A DNA stretch of 64,000 bases from JAMXLO01 sp963832895 (GCA_963832895.1 CAWHVQ010000003.1:1-64000), one strand, 5' to 3'. Counted from the first letter of the stretch, positions 1-9,467 are shown. Program-made: numbers and translations. The notes: generated by a model not told the origin, from the letters alone.

Positions 1-8
1 GATACGCC

Positions 9-509
9 ATGCCATCGGCCGGAAGCCTGAAGGACATCTACATCGAGGAAATAAGGGATTTGTGGTCAGCGAACGACCAGATGCAGCGGATAATGCACAG
101 CATGAGCCAGAGGGCCGCCGACAAAAAGCTGAAAGACTTACTCGACCGCTCGGTGGAGGGCATTGCTAAGCACTCTGAAACCCTGAGGTCCGTGCTGGAA
201 AGCCAGGGTGGTCGGGTCGCCAAGGAACATTGCAAGGGGATGGAAGGGCTAGTCGCCGAGGCCAAAAAACACGCCATCGACGCGGATGTCGAGGAGTCCC
301 TGCGCGATCTGGTCATCATTGCTCAATATCAGCGCATGTCTCACTACGGCTTGGCGGGCTTCGGCACGGCCGCCGCCTATGCAGCGGCGCTCGGCGAGAA
401 AAACGACGAGGGCAAGCTGAGCGCGATAGTCAAGGACATCTACAAGGCGGATGAATATACCACACAACTCGCGGAGCGGGCTGAAAAGGCAGCGGCAAAG
501 TCGGGCTGA
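9..509 (+). CDS. DUF892 (YciE/YciF-like) ferritin-like protein
   Basis: 166 aa, cytoplasmic, no signal peptide. The protein is almost entirely helical: it opens with the family-typical LKDIYIEEIRDLWSANDQM segment, has EHCKGMEGLVAEA in the middle and a final acidic/basic helix ending AERAEKAAAKSG. Family knowledge: DUF892 proteins are four-helix ferritin-like bundles linked to stress responses; metal binding is suggested by the fold and enzymatic function is unproven. Length matches the usual 160-170 aa, so the ORF is probably complete although it begins only 8 bases into the window. The ATG at 9 is the start of the conserved region. The next gene lies about 110 bp downstream on the same strand. 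Confidence 0.85.
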   Translation: MPSAGSLKDIYIEEIRDLWSANDQMQRIMHSMSQRAADKKLKDLLDRSVEGIAKHSETLRSVLESQGGRVAKEHCKGMEGLVAEAKKHAIDADVEESLRDLVIIAQYQRMSHYGLAGFGTAAAYAAALGEKNDEGKLSAIVKDIYKADEYTTQLAERAEKAAAKSG

Positions 510-619
510 CTGGGATTGGGCGGCAAGCAAAACTTCGTTATCCAGCAACTAGACAGCCAGCCTTAGCGTTATTGAGCCTCGGAGAGTTCGCGTTCTGCAA
601 ATCCTGGAAGGAACGTGCA

Positions 620-913
620 ATGAGGAAATCGTTCTCTGTCGTCAGTGCGGCGTTTTGTCTGTCTGTCATTGCGACAGCAGGGATGGCGGCCGGCTCTGGG
701 GCCAGTAGTGGCAGCAGTCAAAGCGTTACCGGGACACAGCTAGGCAGCCCGCAAGAAGCGTCCCCGGCGACCGGGAGTGGATCGACAGTCACCTCCAACC
801 AAGCCAATCAGACCTACCCTGCCACTGTTGGTCCCACGGGATCGACACAACCTGACGCTACCAATCCTAACCGCACTCAGCCATCTGGTGGCGGTGGCGG
901 CGGCAAAAACTGA
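620..913 (+). CDS. small exported Ser/Gly/Thr-rich protein
   Basis: 97 aa from the ATG at 620. A clear Sec signal peptide (MRKSFSVVSAAFCLSVIATA, cleavage likely after GMAA) is followed by a low-complexity chain rich in Ser, Gly, Thr, Pro, Asn and Gln, ending in a run of Gly before KN. A longer in-frame TTG start at 572 would put a basic extension in front of the signal peptide; I prefer 620 because GGAAGGAA lies just upstream. No domain or cysteine is visible. Such tails are common in small periplasmic proteins of alphaproteobacteria. Function unknown. Confidence 0.6.
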   Translation: MRKSFSVVSAAFCLSVIATAGMAAGSGASSGSSQSVTGTQLGSPQEASPATGSGSTVTSNQANQTYPATVGPTGSTQPDATNPNRTQPSGGGGGGKN

Positions 914-1256
914 CGGCTACGTTCGAATTCGTGGTTCCTCGCCCCGGCGGCGGTCTTATTGGCTAAAGCCGTCGCCGGGTAGCCGAACGAGACGCAGCGC
1001 AACTTTCGACCTGGATGGCTCACATCCGGCCCAGCACATTCGTCAGCGGCCGCACCGCCACACGCCACCCAGGGCGAATATCGGGTCGTGCGTCCGCACC
1101 GGTTAAACGCTAGGCTGGCGCTTACTAAGTTCAGCCGCCGGGGCCGGAGCCGGCATGCCAGTGCCACCGCCGAGGTCGCCGTATGGCCTAACAGTGCCGG
1201 CTGGGGGGCCTCGATATTCTTCCTCTTCAGCCGCGGCCAGAACAAGGGAGGGATGA
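914..1256. other. gene-free stretch
   Basis: About 340 bp between the small exported protein and the MFS gene. The reading frames here have no domain signature, start or codon pattern I trust. AAGGGAGG just before 1257 is the ribosome binding site of the MFS gene. Confidence 0.5.
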
Positions 1257-2582
1257 ATGGACGAGGCAATTGAAAAGTCGGCCATGCGGAAAATCTACAT
1301 TCGCCTGTTGCCATTCGCGATTCTCAGCTACTTCCTCGCCTATGTTGATCGGATCAACGTCAGCTTTGCCGCGCTGACCATGCGTGGCGACCTCCAGATG
1401 TCCGCGACCGCCTACGGTTTCGCGCTCGGCACATTCTACTGGGCCTATTTCATCTTCGAGGTTCCCAGCAACATCGCCATGGAAAAGGTCGGGGCGCGGC
1501 TGTGGATCGCCCGCATCATGATCACTTGGGGCCTGCTTGCTTGCGCGACCGCCTATGTCACCGGCGCAACAAGCTTCGGCGTGCGTACGATTCCTGTTAG
1601 GCGCCGCCGAAGCCGGCTTCTTTCCAGGCATCATTCTGTATTTCACTTACTGGTTCCCGACCTACCACCATGCTCGGATCGTATCGGGGTTTCTGATCGG
1701 GCTGCCGATTGCGGTGGCCGCTGGTGCCCCGCTTTCGACGGCGCTTGCTGGGACTGGATGGGTCTGCTGGGCCTCAGGGGCTGGCAGATCATGTATCTCG
1801 CCGAAGGAATCCCGACGCTTCTGATCGGGATCGTCACCTTGTTCGTGCTGACCGATAAGCCAGAGCAGGCAAAGTTCCTGACGCAGGAGGAGAAGGCTTG
1901 GCTACGGGCGAGGCTTGATGCGGAGCGAACGGCCAAGGAGTCGGTCCGAACCTTCACCCTGTGGCAGAGCATGATCGATCCGAAGGTGCTGCTGCTGTCG
2001 CTCAACTATTTGGGCATAGTCACCGCCAGCCTCGGGATGCTGTTCTTCATTCCGCAGATCATCAAGTCGATCGGCGTCACCAGCAACATGACGGTCGGCT
2101 GGTTGACGATGGTGCCCTACATCTGCGGTGGCATCGGCCTTGTGGTCTGGGGCTTCGTCTCCGACCGCATGAACGAACGGCGGTGGAATCTGCTGGTTGC
2201 CTGCATCGTCTCCACGGCTGGGTTGGTTATGGCCGGCATGACGATGGGCACATGGTGGGCACTTGTCGGAATGTCGATCGCAGCGGTCGGGTTCTATGGT
2301 TCCAAGGGACCGTTCTGGGCGATGCCGCCGATGTTCCTCACCGGCACGGCTGCCGCTGCGGCGATCGCCTGGATCAATTCGATCGGCAATCTCGGCGGCT
2401 TCTTCGGCCCCTGGTATGTCGGTGTAATGAAGGATGCGACTGGTAGCTTCTCCGGCGGTCTTTACGGACTGGCGTTGCTCGGGCTGATCTCCGCCGTCGT
2501 CTGCGCCTTCTTCCTGCACATCCCCACTGCAAGAGTATTGCCTGCCGCGCCAGCACGCGTCGCACCGTTAGCGGGGGATTGA
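1257..2582 (+). pseudogene. MFS transporter (anion:cation symporter type), double frameshift
   Basis: Twelve-helix major facilitator related to the phthalate/hexuronate permease group: the N-terminus has FAILSYFLAYVDRINVSFAA and the second half has LGIVTASLGMLFFIPQIIKS. The frame starting at 1257 codes sensibly up to about 1575. It then turns arginine-rich and recovers at about 1760. Between these points the +1 frame carries the missing membrane segment (FLLGAAEAGFFPGIILYFTY). Two compensating frameshifts therefore replace about 60 residues, including the domain A/B boundary region, although a single 441-codon ORF remains open. Export or import of an organic anion is the likely ancestral role; substrate unknown. 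An AAGGGAGG ribosome binding site supports the start. Alternatively the indels are sequencing errors and the gene is intact. Confidence 0.75.
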
Positions 2583-2986
2583 TGCGCTCTGCGTACCTAT
2601 GCTCTTGCGGGTGAACCCCTGCGATAGCCGGACCGACAGATACCAGACGAACTCGCTGATCCGGCTGGGGGAGGGGCCTGCGGGCATCCAGTCGGTCATG
2701 GGCAGCCTTCGGATAGATCGCATGTCGGCTTTGGATTGAATCTCGGCGCTTTTAGCTCGCCGAGCAGATCGATCAGGTCGGACAGCGCATCTGCCTCGAT
2801 GATCACTGTGAGGAATGCCGCCTGCCGATCTATGGCAGCGAATCAGAAGGTGGGCAGATGATGTCTCTCTGTGCGGGCCGTCTCCGACTGCGGACACGGC
2901 TGAGAAGCCGACAACAGCAAGCTTGCCTTGCGAGCGGCTTTTGTGCTGCCCTTCGCCCGCCGGCTAACTTCGCGAAAGTACGCCCC
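2583..2986. other. intergenic, with possible minus-strand serine-recombinase remnant near 2740-2800
   Basis: No intact gene. Read on the minus strand, about 2800 down to 2745 encodes ALSDLIDLLGELKA, which resembles the conserved LSDLIDLLGELQ segment of the resolvase-type serine recombinases found elsewhere in the window. It has no start and no flanking domain. The rest shows no recognisable content. Confidence 0.3.
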
Positions 2987-3412
2987 ATGCCCAAGACCAT
3001 CGAGCATGTGCATTGGCCCGACGCCCCCAATCTGTGGATGCCCTATGCGCCGGCAATCAAGGTGCGCGGCGGGACGACCGTCTACTTGGCCGGTGTCACC
3101 GCCGCTCCGGTCTATCATCACCATCCGCATCGGCCGGAAGAGTTCGACGCCATGCCTTCGGACATGGAGGGGCAGGCGCGGGCGGCGCTCGACAATCTCC
3201 AACGCGGCCTGAAGGCGGTCGGCGCAAGCTTTGCCGATATCGTCACCGCCGATCGCTTTGTCACCGATCTCAGCGATCAGGACGCGCTCAATCGTGTCTG
3301 GGCCGAATATTTCGGTGAGGCCAAACCAACGACGACGACGGTTCAGGTCGTCCGGCTGGCGACCGATCCGCGCTGTCTCGTCGAGATCAACGCGATTGCC
3401 GTGATCGATTGA
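2987..3412 (+). CDS. RidA/YjgF/UK114-family protein
   Basis: 141 aa from the ATG at 2987 (MPKTIEHVHWPDAPNLWMPY). An ORF extends upstream to 2858, but that part is arginine-rich with no family similarity, so the internal ATG is preferred. The chain has the YjgF organisation: beta segment with KVRGGTTVYLAGVTAA, a helix around QARAALDNLQRGLKAVGASF, ADIVTADRFVTDLSD, and the C-terminal PTTTTVQVVRLATDPRCLVE, in which the Arg before the Cys is the position used by imine deaminases. Family role: hydrolysis of reactive enamine/imine intermediates; many diverged members act in catabolic clusters. The preceding MFS gene is co-directional but 400 bp away. Confidence 0.85.
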   Translation: MPKTIEHVHWPDAPNLWMPYAPAIKVRGGTTVYLAGVTAAPVYHHHPHRPEEFDAMPSDMEGQARAALDNLQRGLKAVGASFADIVTADRFVTDLSDQDALNRVWAEYFGEAKPTTTTVQVVRLATDPRCLVEINAIAVID

Positions 3413-3603
3413 GCGGAAGCGGCGCGAGCCGAAAGCCGTGCTGCGCCCGTCAGAGCCGCCAGTCCGGAAGCCGGCAAATCCGATCGGTGTTGCTCAGGCA
3501 GTCTGAGCGGCCAATGCACTCCCAGCGGCATCGGTGTCACTACCGCCCATTCATCGAGGACGTGGACGATCGACTGCCTGACCTGATTCAGGAGGGAGAC
3601 TCA

Positions 3604-3643
3604 TGTCAGAAATATTCCCTGGATAAGGGACTTTTTTCTGACA
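3604..3643. repeat. 40-bp dyad symmetry element
   Basis: Arms TGTCAGAAA and TTTCTGACA are perfect 9-bp inverted repeats; an inner TTCCCT/AGGGA pair makes the whole 40 bp an imperfect palindrome. It lies about 60 bp from the 3' end of a recombinase remnant. It could be a recombination site, a transposon relic or a terminator-like hairpin. Confidence 0.45.
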
Positions 3644-3703
3644 CTGGACTGCACCTCTCAACGCGATCCTTGTGAGTGACAGCGAGTCCGTAACACGGCT
3701 CGC

Positions 3704-4042
3704 TCAGTTCGACGGCTGATTTAAGGGTGCAGATCGATCGTCGCCGCCATTATTCGCCTGACCTCGCTGACTTTGGCGGCGACTCACCTTCAAGAGCCTC
3801 GCCGTCTCTCGCACGCCACGACCTTCATCCAATGCCAGACGAATGCGCTGCACCTGGAACGGTGTCGTCCTCGGCTTGCCCAGGCGCTTGCCCGATGACC
3901 GTGCGCGATCCAGTCCCGCCATTACCCTATCGCGGATCACGATAGCCGAATAGATGAGCGGCTCGACGACCGATCGTGCAGCCGCTTCACATCTACGTCC
4001 GAAACCGCGCCACCAAAATTGCGCCCTATTGTCACGCCGCAA
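3704..4042 (-). pseudogene. serine recombinase (resolvase), C-terminal remnant
   Basis: The part from IRDRVMAGLDRARSSGKRLG to LDEGRGVRETARLLKVS is the end of the catalytic-domain helix and the helix-turn-helix of a resolvase/invertase. The catalytic Ser domain (about 130 residues) is missing. The residues before IRDR are unrelated. The last 25 codons are out of frame: intact relatives in this window read AAKVSEVRRM at this point. Nonfunctional. Confidence 0.7.
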
Positions 4043-4086
4043 TGATATTCGCAGAATTCGGGGCTGGGTTGCGCTTTGGTATCATG

Positions 4087-4092
4087 TATAAT
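4087..4092 (+). promoter_or_regulatory. candidate -10 box for the PQQ-dehydrogenase/cytochrome operon
   Basis: A perfect TATAAT in an AT-rich stretch 127 bp upstream of the PQQ-dehydrogenase start. No good -35 hexamer is found at 16-18 bp spacing, so this is a suggestion only. Confidence 0.25.
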
Positions 4093-4218
4093 TCTGGTAG
4101 AGGATTTCATCCAATTTCCTGCTTGCTAAGCTTTTTATGCTTCGATTATAGCAAATCAGAACCCTTAACGGGGAAGAAATGGAACAGCGGCGACGTATAT
4201 GGCGCGAGGGAGGAGACA

Positions 4219-5902
4219 ATGCGCAAAACGTCATTGGCAGCAAGCCTGGGATTGGCGTGTTTGCTGAGCACGGCGACGATCGCCCTGGCGGCGGACCCAG
4301 GTACCGAAGACCCGGACAACTGGCCGCAATATAATCGGACCGCCAATGCGTGGCGTTACAGTCCGCTGGAGCAGATCAACAAGGAAAATGTCGGTAAACT
4401 TTCGGTCGCCTGGGTCGCCCATGGTGGCGATATCACGATGGGAATTCAAGAAACTCCGATCGTGCTTGATGGCGTGATCTATTCGATTACTGCGGGGGAC
4501 AGGGTGGCGGCGCTGGACGGTAAAACCGGGCAGCAACTCTGGAGTTTTGAGCCGAAGCTCGATCCGCTCACCAAGAAGGTGCTTTTCGCGCCCTATAGTC
4601 GCGGCGTCGCGGTCGGCCACGGCATGGTCTATATCGGCACGGTGGACGGGCGCGGAATTGCCCTCGACCAAAAGACCGGCAGGGAAATGTGGCAGGTCCA
4701 GCTAACCGACTTTGCCAACTGCCACGGCTGCAACTTCACGTCGCCACCCGTGGTTGCCGGCGACGTGCTGACGTTTGGTTCAACCGCTGGCGAATTGGCG
4801 ACGCAAGGGAAAATCTTTGGTGTCGAAGCCACGACTGGCAAAAAGGTCTGGGAATTCAACACCATCAAGCAAGACCCGAACAGTTGGCCCGGTGAAAGCG
4901 GTAAATATGGCGGTGGCGGTGCTTGGATGCCGGGCACATACGATGCGGAGACAAACACGATCTTTTACGGCACCGGCAACCCAGGCAAAGATTTTGTTGA
5001 CCTCGGATCGGACAGGTGACAACCTCTATACCGACTTAGTTGTTGCGCTCGATGCCGAGACCGGCCATCTGAAATGGTACCGGCAGGAAATCAAACAGGA
5101 CGTGTGGGATTATGATTTGCCCTACGAGGTGATGCTGTTCACGAAGGACGGCAAGGATTTGATCGTCCATATGAACAAGAGTGGTTACGTTTTCGTGCTG
5201 GATAGGACCACTGGTGAAATCGAGAACATTTGGCCGATCAGTGATGTCAAGAACTTTGCGAAAGACATCAACAAGAAAACCGGCGAGTTGATCGGCCGAG
5301 TTGAATTGCCGATGGATCAGGAGACCTTGATTTGTCCATCCTCTTTTGGCGCGCGCAACTGGAATTCGGGTGCCTATAACCCGAAGACTGGGCTGTGGTA
5401 CAACAACGTGCTCGACTTCTGTGGATACCTCAAACCAGTCGCGCGAAAAGACGATCCCAAGGATTATGGCACTGCGCATAGTGGCTCTAATGATTTCGGC
5501 CGACTGGTCATGGCACCCGACGGTCGCAAGCCCGGCGGTCTCGATGCCCGCGATCCAATCACCGGCCAGCGCAAATGGACGTATGAGATGGATGTGCCCG
5601 GCTTCGCCTGCGTCCTGACCACGGGTGGCGGTTTGGTATTCAATGGTGATCCAATGGGCACGCTGAAGGCTTTCGATGCTGACACTGGCAAGGTCCTGTG
5701 GAGCTTTAATACAGGCTCCGGCATGCGCGGCGGCATTGTAAGTTACGCCATCGATGGCGAGCAGGTCCATTTTGGTGCCAAGCGGCTGGGGTTCTTACGC
5801 CGCGATCTTGCTTCCGTCATTGTTCCCACAACTGGAAAAGGTACCAGCGGCTTCAACGCTGATCGCCTTCAAGGTTACGAAGTAGTTGCGATGGGCGGTT
5901 AG
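4219..5902 (+). pseudogene. PQQ-dependent alcohol dehydrogenase-type quinoprotein, one frameshift
   Basis: Periplasmic eight-bladed propeller dehydrogenase. ATG at 4219 follows GGGAGGAG and opens a signal peptide ending TIALA-AD. Family signatures: WPQYNRTANAWRYSPL, repeated tryptophan-docking segments such as GKTGQQLWSF, TGKKVWEF and DTGKVLWSFNTGSG, and the GTGNPGKDF segment that carries the active-site region. One frameshift near 5010-5018 separates NPGKDFVDLGSDR from TGDNLYTDLVVALDAETG; repaired, the protein is about 560 aa, normal for the family. The vicinal Cys-Cys found next to PQQ in many methanol/ethanol dehydrogenases is absent (APYSRGVAVG occupies that place); a CHGC pair occurs about 45 residues later. 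It would pass electrons to the cytochrome encoded next. Confidence 0.85.
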
Positions 5903-5935
5903 GAAACTGATCGCCCCACTATTCAGGAGCGGGCG

Positions 5936-6277
5936 GTGCGGAAAATCCCAACCGTGGCGTGCATGGTGCTTATCGTTGGATTAACGGCGGAAAAATCTCA
6001 CGCCGACGAGAGGCCCGATCTCAAAGACCAGAGGATGATTGCCGCCGGGCATGATCTATTTCTGGAGAAGCAGTGCGCACATTGCCATGGGGAAGACGGT
6101 AAGGGCGGCGTCAATCTAGCCCGACGCGATCTCGACCCCAAGGGCGTGTTCGTCGCGATTGCAGACGGTCGAGAGAATAATGGCATTCGCATGCCGGCGT
6201 GGCGCGAAGTGCTAACCGATGAGGAAATATGGCAGGCGACGGCGTACGTTCTGTCGATCAGCAAAGCCAACAAGTAG
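5936..6277 (+). CDS. periplasmic mono-heme c-type cytochrome
   Basis: 113 aa from GTG at 5936, preceded by CAGGAGCGGG. Signal peptide MRKIPTVACMVLIVGLTAEK, then a single heme motif Cys47-Ala-His-Cys50-His51 (CAHCH). The C-terminal MPAWREVLTDEEIWQATAYV is typical of cytochrome cL/c551-like electron acceptors, with a Met that could be the sixth ligand. It lies 33 bp after the PQQ-dehydrogenase stop in the same direction, so it is the likely electron acceptor of that enzyme, in a two-gene operon. Copy 1 of the IS481 element begins about 100 bp after the stop codon, and nothing indicates that the gene itself is damaged. Confidence 0.88.
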   Translation: MRKIPTVACMVLIVGLTAEKSHADERPDLKDQRMIAAGHDLFLEKQCAHCHGEDGKGGVNLARRDLDPKGVFVAIADGRENNGIRMPAWREVLTDEEIWQATAYVLSISKANK

Positions 6278-6332
6278 TTCGACAGAACAGCTTCGCCGAT
6301 GGCACGGGAAGCAAGGTCGGGAGTGGTCTCGG

Positions 6333-6350
6333 GCTGGCCCGAAGGCCAGC
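6333..6350. terminator. GC-rich hairpin after the cytochrome gene
   Basis: GCTGGCC and GGCCAGC form a 7-bp perfect stem around a CGAA tetraloop, 56 bp after the cytochrome stop codon. There is no T-run after it, so it may only slow polymerase or stabilise the mRNA end. Confidence 0.4.
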
Positions 6351-6378
6351 GTCTCATGATGCTGGAGGATTGATGATA

Positions 6379-7604
6379 TGCACTAGCCAAGACTTAATCT
6401 GACGAACATTGTTGGTTTTCGGAAGCGGAGCCGGTGGGCGGGCGGGGTTCTCACCCACGGCAGGAACCGCGCCCGCCCACCGGCGGAACGGAGACCAGGA
6501 GATGACCCAGGAGCAGAAGATCATTCGTGCCAAGGTTGGGCTGCTGGAGCTGGCCAAGCAGCTCGGTAACGTCAGTCAGGCCTGCAAGATGATGGGCTAC
6601 AGCCGAGACAGCTTCTACCGGTTCAAGGAACTCTACGACAAAGGCGGTGAGATCGCCCTGCAGGAGATCAGCCGCCGCAAGCCGGTGCTGAAGAACCGCA
6701 CGCCTGTCGCCGTCGAGGAGGCAGTGATCGCGGTGGCAACCGAGCAGCCGGCATGGGGGCAGGTTCGCGTCGCCGAGGCGCTGAAGCGGCAGGCGCTGTC
6801 CATCTCGCCGGCCGGCGTGCGTTGCGTCTGGCAGCGCCATGACCTGGAAACCATGCGCAAGCGGCTGAAAGCGCTGGAGGCGAAGATGGCGCAGGAAGGC
6901 TTGGTGCTCACCGAAGCTCAAGTGCAGGCACTGGAACGCGCCAAGACCGAGAAAGAGGCGCACGGCGAGTTCGAGAGCGAGTGCCCGGGCTACTGCGGTG
7001 CCCAGGATACCTTCTATGTCGGCACCTTGAAGGGGGTGGGACGCATCTACCAGCAGACCTTCATCGACACCTATGCCAAGGTGGCCTTCGCCAAACTCTA
7101 CGACCGAAAGACACCGATCACCGCCGCCGACGTGCTGAACGACCGCGTGCTGCCGTTCTTCGAGGACCATGACATCCGCCTCAGCCGCGTGCTCACCGAC
7201 CGCGGCACCGAATATTGCGGCAGTCCTGAGCGGCACGAATACGAACTCTACCTGGCGGTGGAGGATATCGACCATACTCGCACCAAGACCCGGAGCCCGC
7301 AGACCAACGGTATCTGCGAGCGCTTCCACCGCACCGTGCTTGACGAGTTCTACCGCGTGGCGTTCCGTAAGAAGATCTATCGCACCATCGAGGAACTGCA
7401 GACCGACCTCGATGCCTGGGTCGTCGAGTACAACCACCAGCGCCCTCATCAAGGGCGCTGGTGCTACGGCAAGACTCCAATTCAGACCCTGATTGATGCA
7501 CTGCCTTTGGCAAAGGAGAAACTCATGGCAGCATGACCATCGTCAACACTCACCACGGCTCGCACAGCCAACACTGACCGTCGGATCAAGTCATAGCTAA
7601 TACA
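6379..7604 (+). mobile_element. IS481-family insertion sequence, copy 1 (1226 bp)
   Basis: Boundaries come from comparing the three copies in this window. Left end TGCACTAGCCAAGACTTAAT and right end (inverted) TGTATTAGCTATGACTTGAT are imperfect terminal inverted repeats of about 26 bp that start with TG. The flanks carry a 7-bp target duplication GATGATA (6372-6378 and 7605-7611). The element contains one transposase gene. Insertion is near the 3' end of a minus-strand small gene (see 7605-7766). The three copies look identical by eye in their encoded protein and in length, so transposition is recent. Confidence 0.93.
6502..7536 (+). CDS. IS481-family DDE transposase
   Basis: 344 aa. Start chosen at ATG 6502, which follows CCAGGAG and opens MTQEQKIIRAKVGLLELAKQ; the longer reading from 6409 only adds IS leader sequence. 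An N-terminal helix-turn-helix (LGNVSQACKMMGYSRDSFYR) is followed by a second wHTH region (VRVAEALKRQALSISPAGVR). The integrase core shows DTFYVGTLKGVGRIYQQTFI, LTDRGTEYCGSPER and NGICERFHRTVLDEFYRV, which supply the D, D and E of the catalytic triad. Family length and architecture fit IS481. Intact, no frameshift. Confidence 0.95.
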   Translation: MTQEQKIIRAKVGLLELAKQLGNVSQACKMMGYSRDSFYRFKELYDKGGEIALQEISRRKPVLKNRTPVAVEEAVIAVATEQPAWGQVRVAEALKRQALSISPAGVRCVWQRHDLETMRKRLKALEAKMAQEGLVLTEAQVQALERAKTEKEAHGEFESECPGYCGAQDTFYVGTLKGVGRIYQQTFIDTYAKVAFAKLYDRKTPITAADVLNDRVLPFFEDHDIRLSRVLTDRGTEYCGSPERHEYELYLAVEDIDHTRTKTRSPQTNGICERFHRTVLDEFYRVAFRKKIYRTIEELQTDLDAWVVEYNHQRPHQGRWCYGKTPIQTLIDALPLAKEKLMAA

Positions 7605-7766
7605 GATGATACGCTTCGCATTCGCGATCGCCTCGCCATAGACCTCTGGCTTCATCACCAGGGTGAACGTTGGCTCGCTACCCGAAAACCACGTCAAGGC
7701 GTACATCAGTTCCGCCATCTGCGCTGGCGTATCGAGGTTCACCACCATGATTGCCGCGCCGGTCAT
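7605..7766 (-). pseudogene. small DUF3303-like protein, 3' end cut by the IS
   Basis: Minus-strand frame reads MTGAAIMVVNLDTPAQMAEL, then ALTWFSGSEPTFTLVMKP and VYGEAIANAKRI, then enters the IS. Removing the IS and one copy of the 7-bp duplication restores the original ending ...AKRIINPPAS followed by a stop (at about 6358-6371), so the insertion lies only a few codons before the natural stop. The sequence is like the C-terminal half of small ferredoxin-fold DUF3303 proteins; the assignment is tentative. The frame stays open upstream of 7766, so the true start may be further right. The IS replaces the last residues with about 35 foreign ones, and function could survive. Confidence 0.4.
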
Positions 7767-7811
7767 CGAAAGAACCGATGTATAAACATCCGCAGTGGGG
7801 AGGAATGAACA

Positions 7812-8132
7812 ATGATCTCACTCAAGAGTGCGATCACGGTTGGACTTGTGATAGCAGCGCCACCAAACGCCGACCCCTCCCTGGCGCCCTGGTTCAGCAG
7901 CTTACGGCTGCGGCACCGACAATCGGGGAGCCAAGTGCTGCGACGTCGCCGACCGCCATAAGCATCCGGCGCAGGCAGATAGCGAGCATTATCGGGTGTT
8001 CTACGAGGACCGCTCGTCGATCGTGCTCTCGGAGGCCGTATCAGACCGGCTGACAATCCCACGGGCGATTACGTCACCTGCATTCAGCGCGATCATTGGG
8101 CAAACGGCATTCATGATGGGCCAATTGTCTGA
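7812..8132 (+). pseudogene. small exported cysteine-containing protein, frameshifted
   Basis: ATG 7812 opens a signal-like MISLKSAITVGLVIAAPPNA followed by DPSLAPWFSSLR. In the next frames come AKCCDVADRHK and EHYRVFYEDRSSIVLSEA, then ADNPTGDYVTCIQRDHW before a stop at 8132. The order DPSLAPWF..SL, CC..AD, short beta segment, NPTG...VTC is that of a common family of small periplasmic alphaproteobacterial proteins of unknown role. At least two frameshifts are needed to join the pieces. Confidence 0.5.
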
Positions 8133-8235
8133 TGCTTGACGAAAAGCCATGCTCAATGCTCCGAATCGTGCTCGGAGGGAACCGGCTCTCTACGTCCCTC
8201 AATGCCCTATAGCCGATCCAACAAGGCAACGAATT

Positions 8236-9398
8236 ATGAGCGATACTTGCACGGCGGATCGACTGATCAAGTCGATTGAGACGATCACTCCTTTGATCGA
8301 AGCTGATAAGTTGGCTTTCGATCAAACTCGGCAAATAACACCACCGGTCGTATCCGCAATGCATGACGTCGGCCTTTTCAGCTTGTGGTTGCCCCGCGAG
8401 TTGAATGGACCTGCTCTGAACCTAACCGATACTACGCGCGTGTTGGAGGCGCTGGCGCAGATCGATGGTGCTCCGGCTTGGTGTGCTGGTATCGCTACTA
8501 CATACAGCCGGCTGGGAGCGTTCCTACCGCGCGAAACGGCCAGGAAATCTTTGTTGATGAGCGTGCGATCGTCGCTGGTGCGTTTTCCGGTGGACAGGCT
8601 GAGGAGGCAAACGATGGCTACGCTCTGTCTGGGCGCATGCCATTCTCAAGTGGGATCGGCCATAGTTCCTGGGCCATCGGCGGCGCTGTGATATTTCGTC
8701 AAGGCCAACCGAAGCGCTCCGAGCGGGGTCACCAGGAAGTCCGTGTTTTGCTTTACCCAACGAGTGAGATCACGGTGCTCGATACTTGGGATGTTGGTGG
8801 GTTGCGCGGCACCGGGAGTCACGACCACACCGTTGAGAATCTGTTTGTCCCCGCAGATCAAACGGTGCTGGGTCATGGGGATACGACCGATTGTGTTGGC
8901 AGTATCTTTCGAGTGCCACCCTACACCGCGTATCCGGTCCCAATCGCGGCAATCCCGCTTGGTATTGCCCGCCATGCACTTGACGTCTTTTACAAAATGG
9001 CCGCGACCAAAATCCCTCGTAGTGGCACACAACCAGTCAGAGAGGATGCCACCGTACAGCTTAATATTGGTCGTGCGGAGGCTGCTCTGAGGTCGGGGCG
9101 TGCATTCATGCTTGAGATGACGCAGGAAGTCGATAGCGCGAGTGAGGCCGGTCATGTTTCCATGGAACAACGCATGATGCTGCGTCTGGCCTGCGCTCAG
9201 GTTGCGGCGATGAGTAAGGATGTGGCGCAGATCGTATACGACGCGGCGGGCGGATCATCGTTGTACGAGAGTCAGGGCATTCAGCGATGCTTCCGTGACA
9301 TTTATGCCGCCGTGCAGCATCTCCAGGTCCAAAGCGTAAATTTTAGATGGGTCGGGCAATCGGTTATGGGCCTCACACCAAGCACGACCCGCCTATAG
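8236..9398 (+). pseudogene. acyl-CoA dehydrogenase-fold flavoprotein (mono-oxygenase-like), frameshifted
   Basis: ATG 8236 gives MSDTCTADRLIKSIETITPL and the N-terminal helical domain (VGLFSLWLPRELNGPALNLT). The frame breaks near 8540 and continues in another with SGRMPFSSGIGHSSWAIGGA, then GGLRGTGSHDHTVENLFVPA and the C-terminal helical bundle. The end (IQRCFRDIYAAVQHLQVQSV) is typical of the group D two-component flavin mono-oxygenase branch of this fold (HsaA/HpaB-like), which hydroxylates aromatic or steroid substrates with reduced flavin from a partner. Repaired length about 388 aa, normal. A co-directional SDR follows 69 bp later. Confidence 0.75.
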
Positions 9399-9467
9399 GT
9401 TGAATGTCCATCCGGCAGAATACCGGAACCCTGGTAGGCACTGCGGGACGAAAGGGAGAACCGTCAC

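Noticed and set aside
1902..2519. 205-codon minus-strand frame under the MFS gene
   Set aside because: Histidine- and arginine-rich shadow of the transporter; no start signal or domain.
5036..5770. 244-codon minus-strand frame under the PQQ dehydrogenase
   Set aside because: Complement of a well-conserved propeller domain; no own signature.
6451..7452. 333-codon open frame antisense to the IS481 transposase (also at 39566-40567 and 52003-53004)
   Set aside because: It is the exact complement of a conserved transposase, has no family signature and exists because of high third-position GC.
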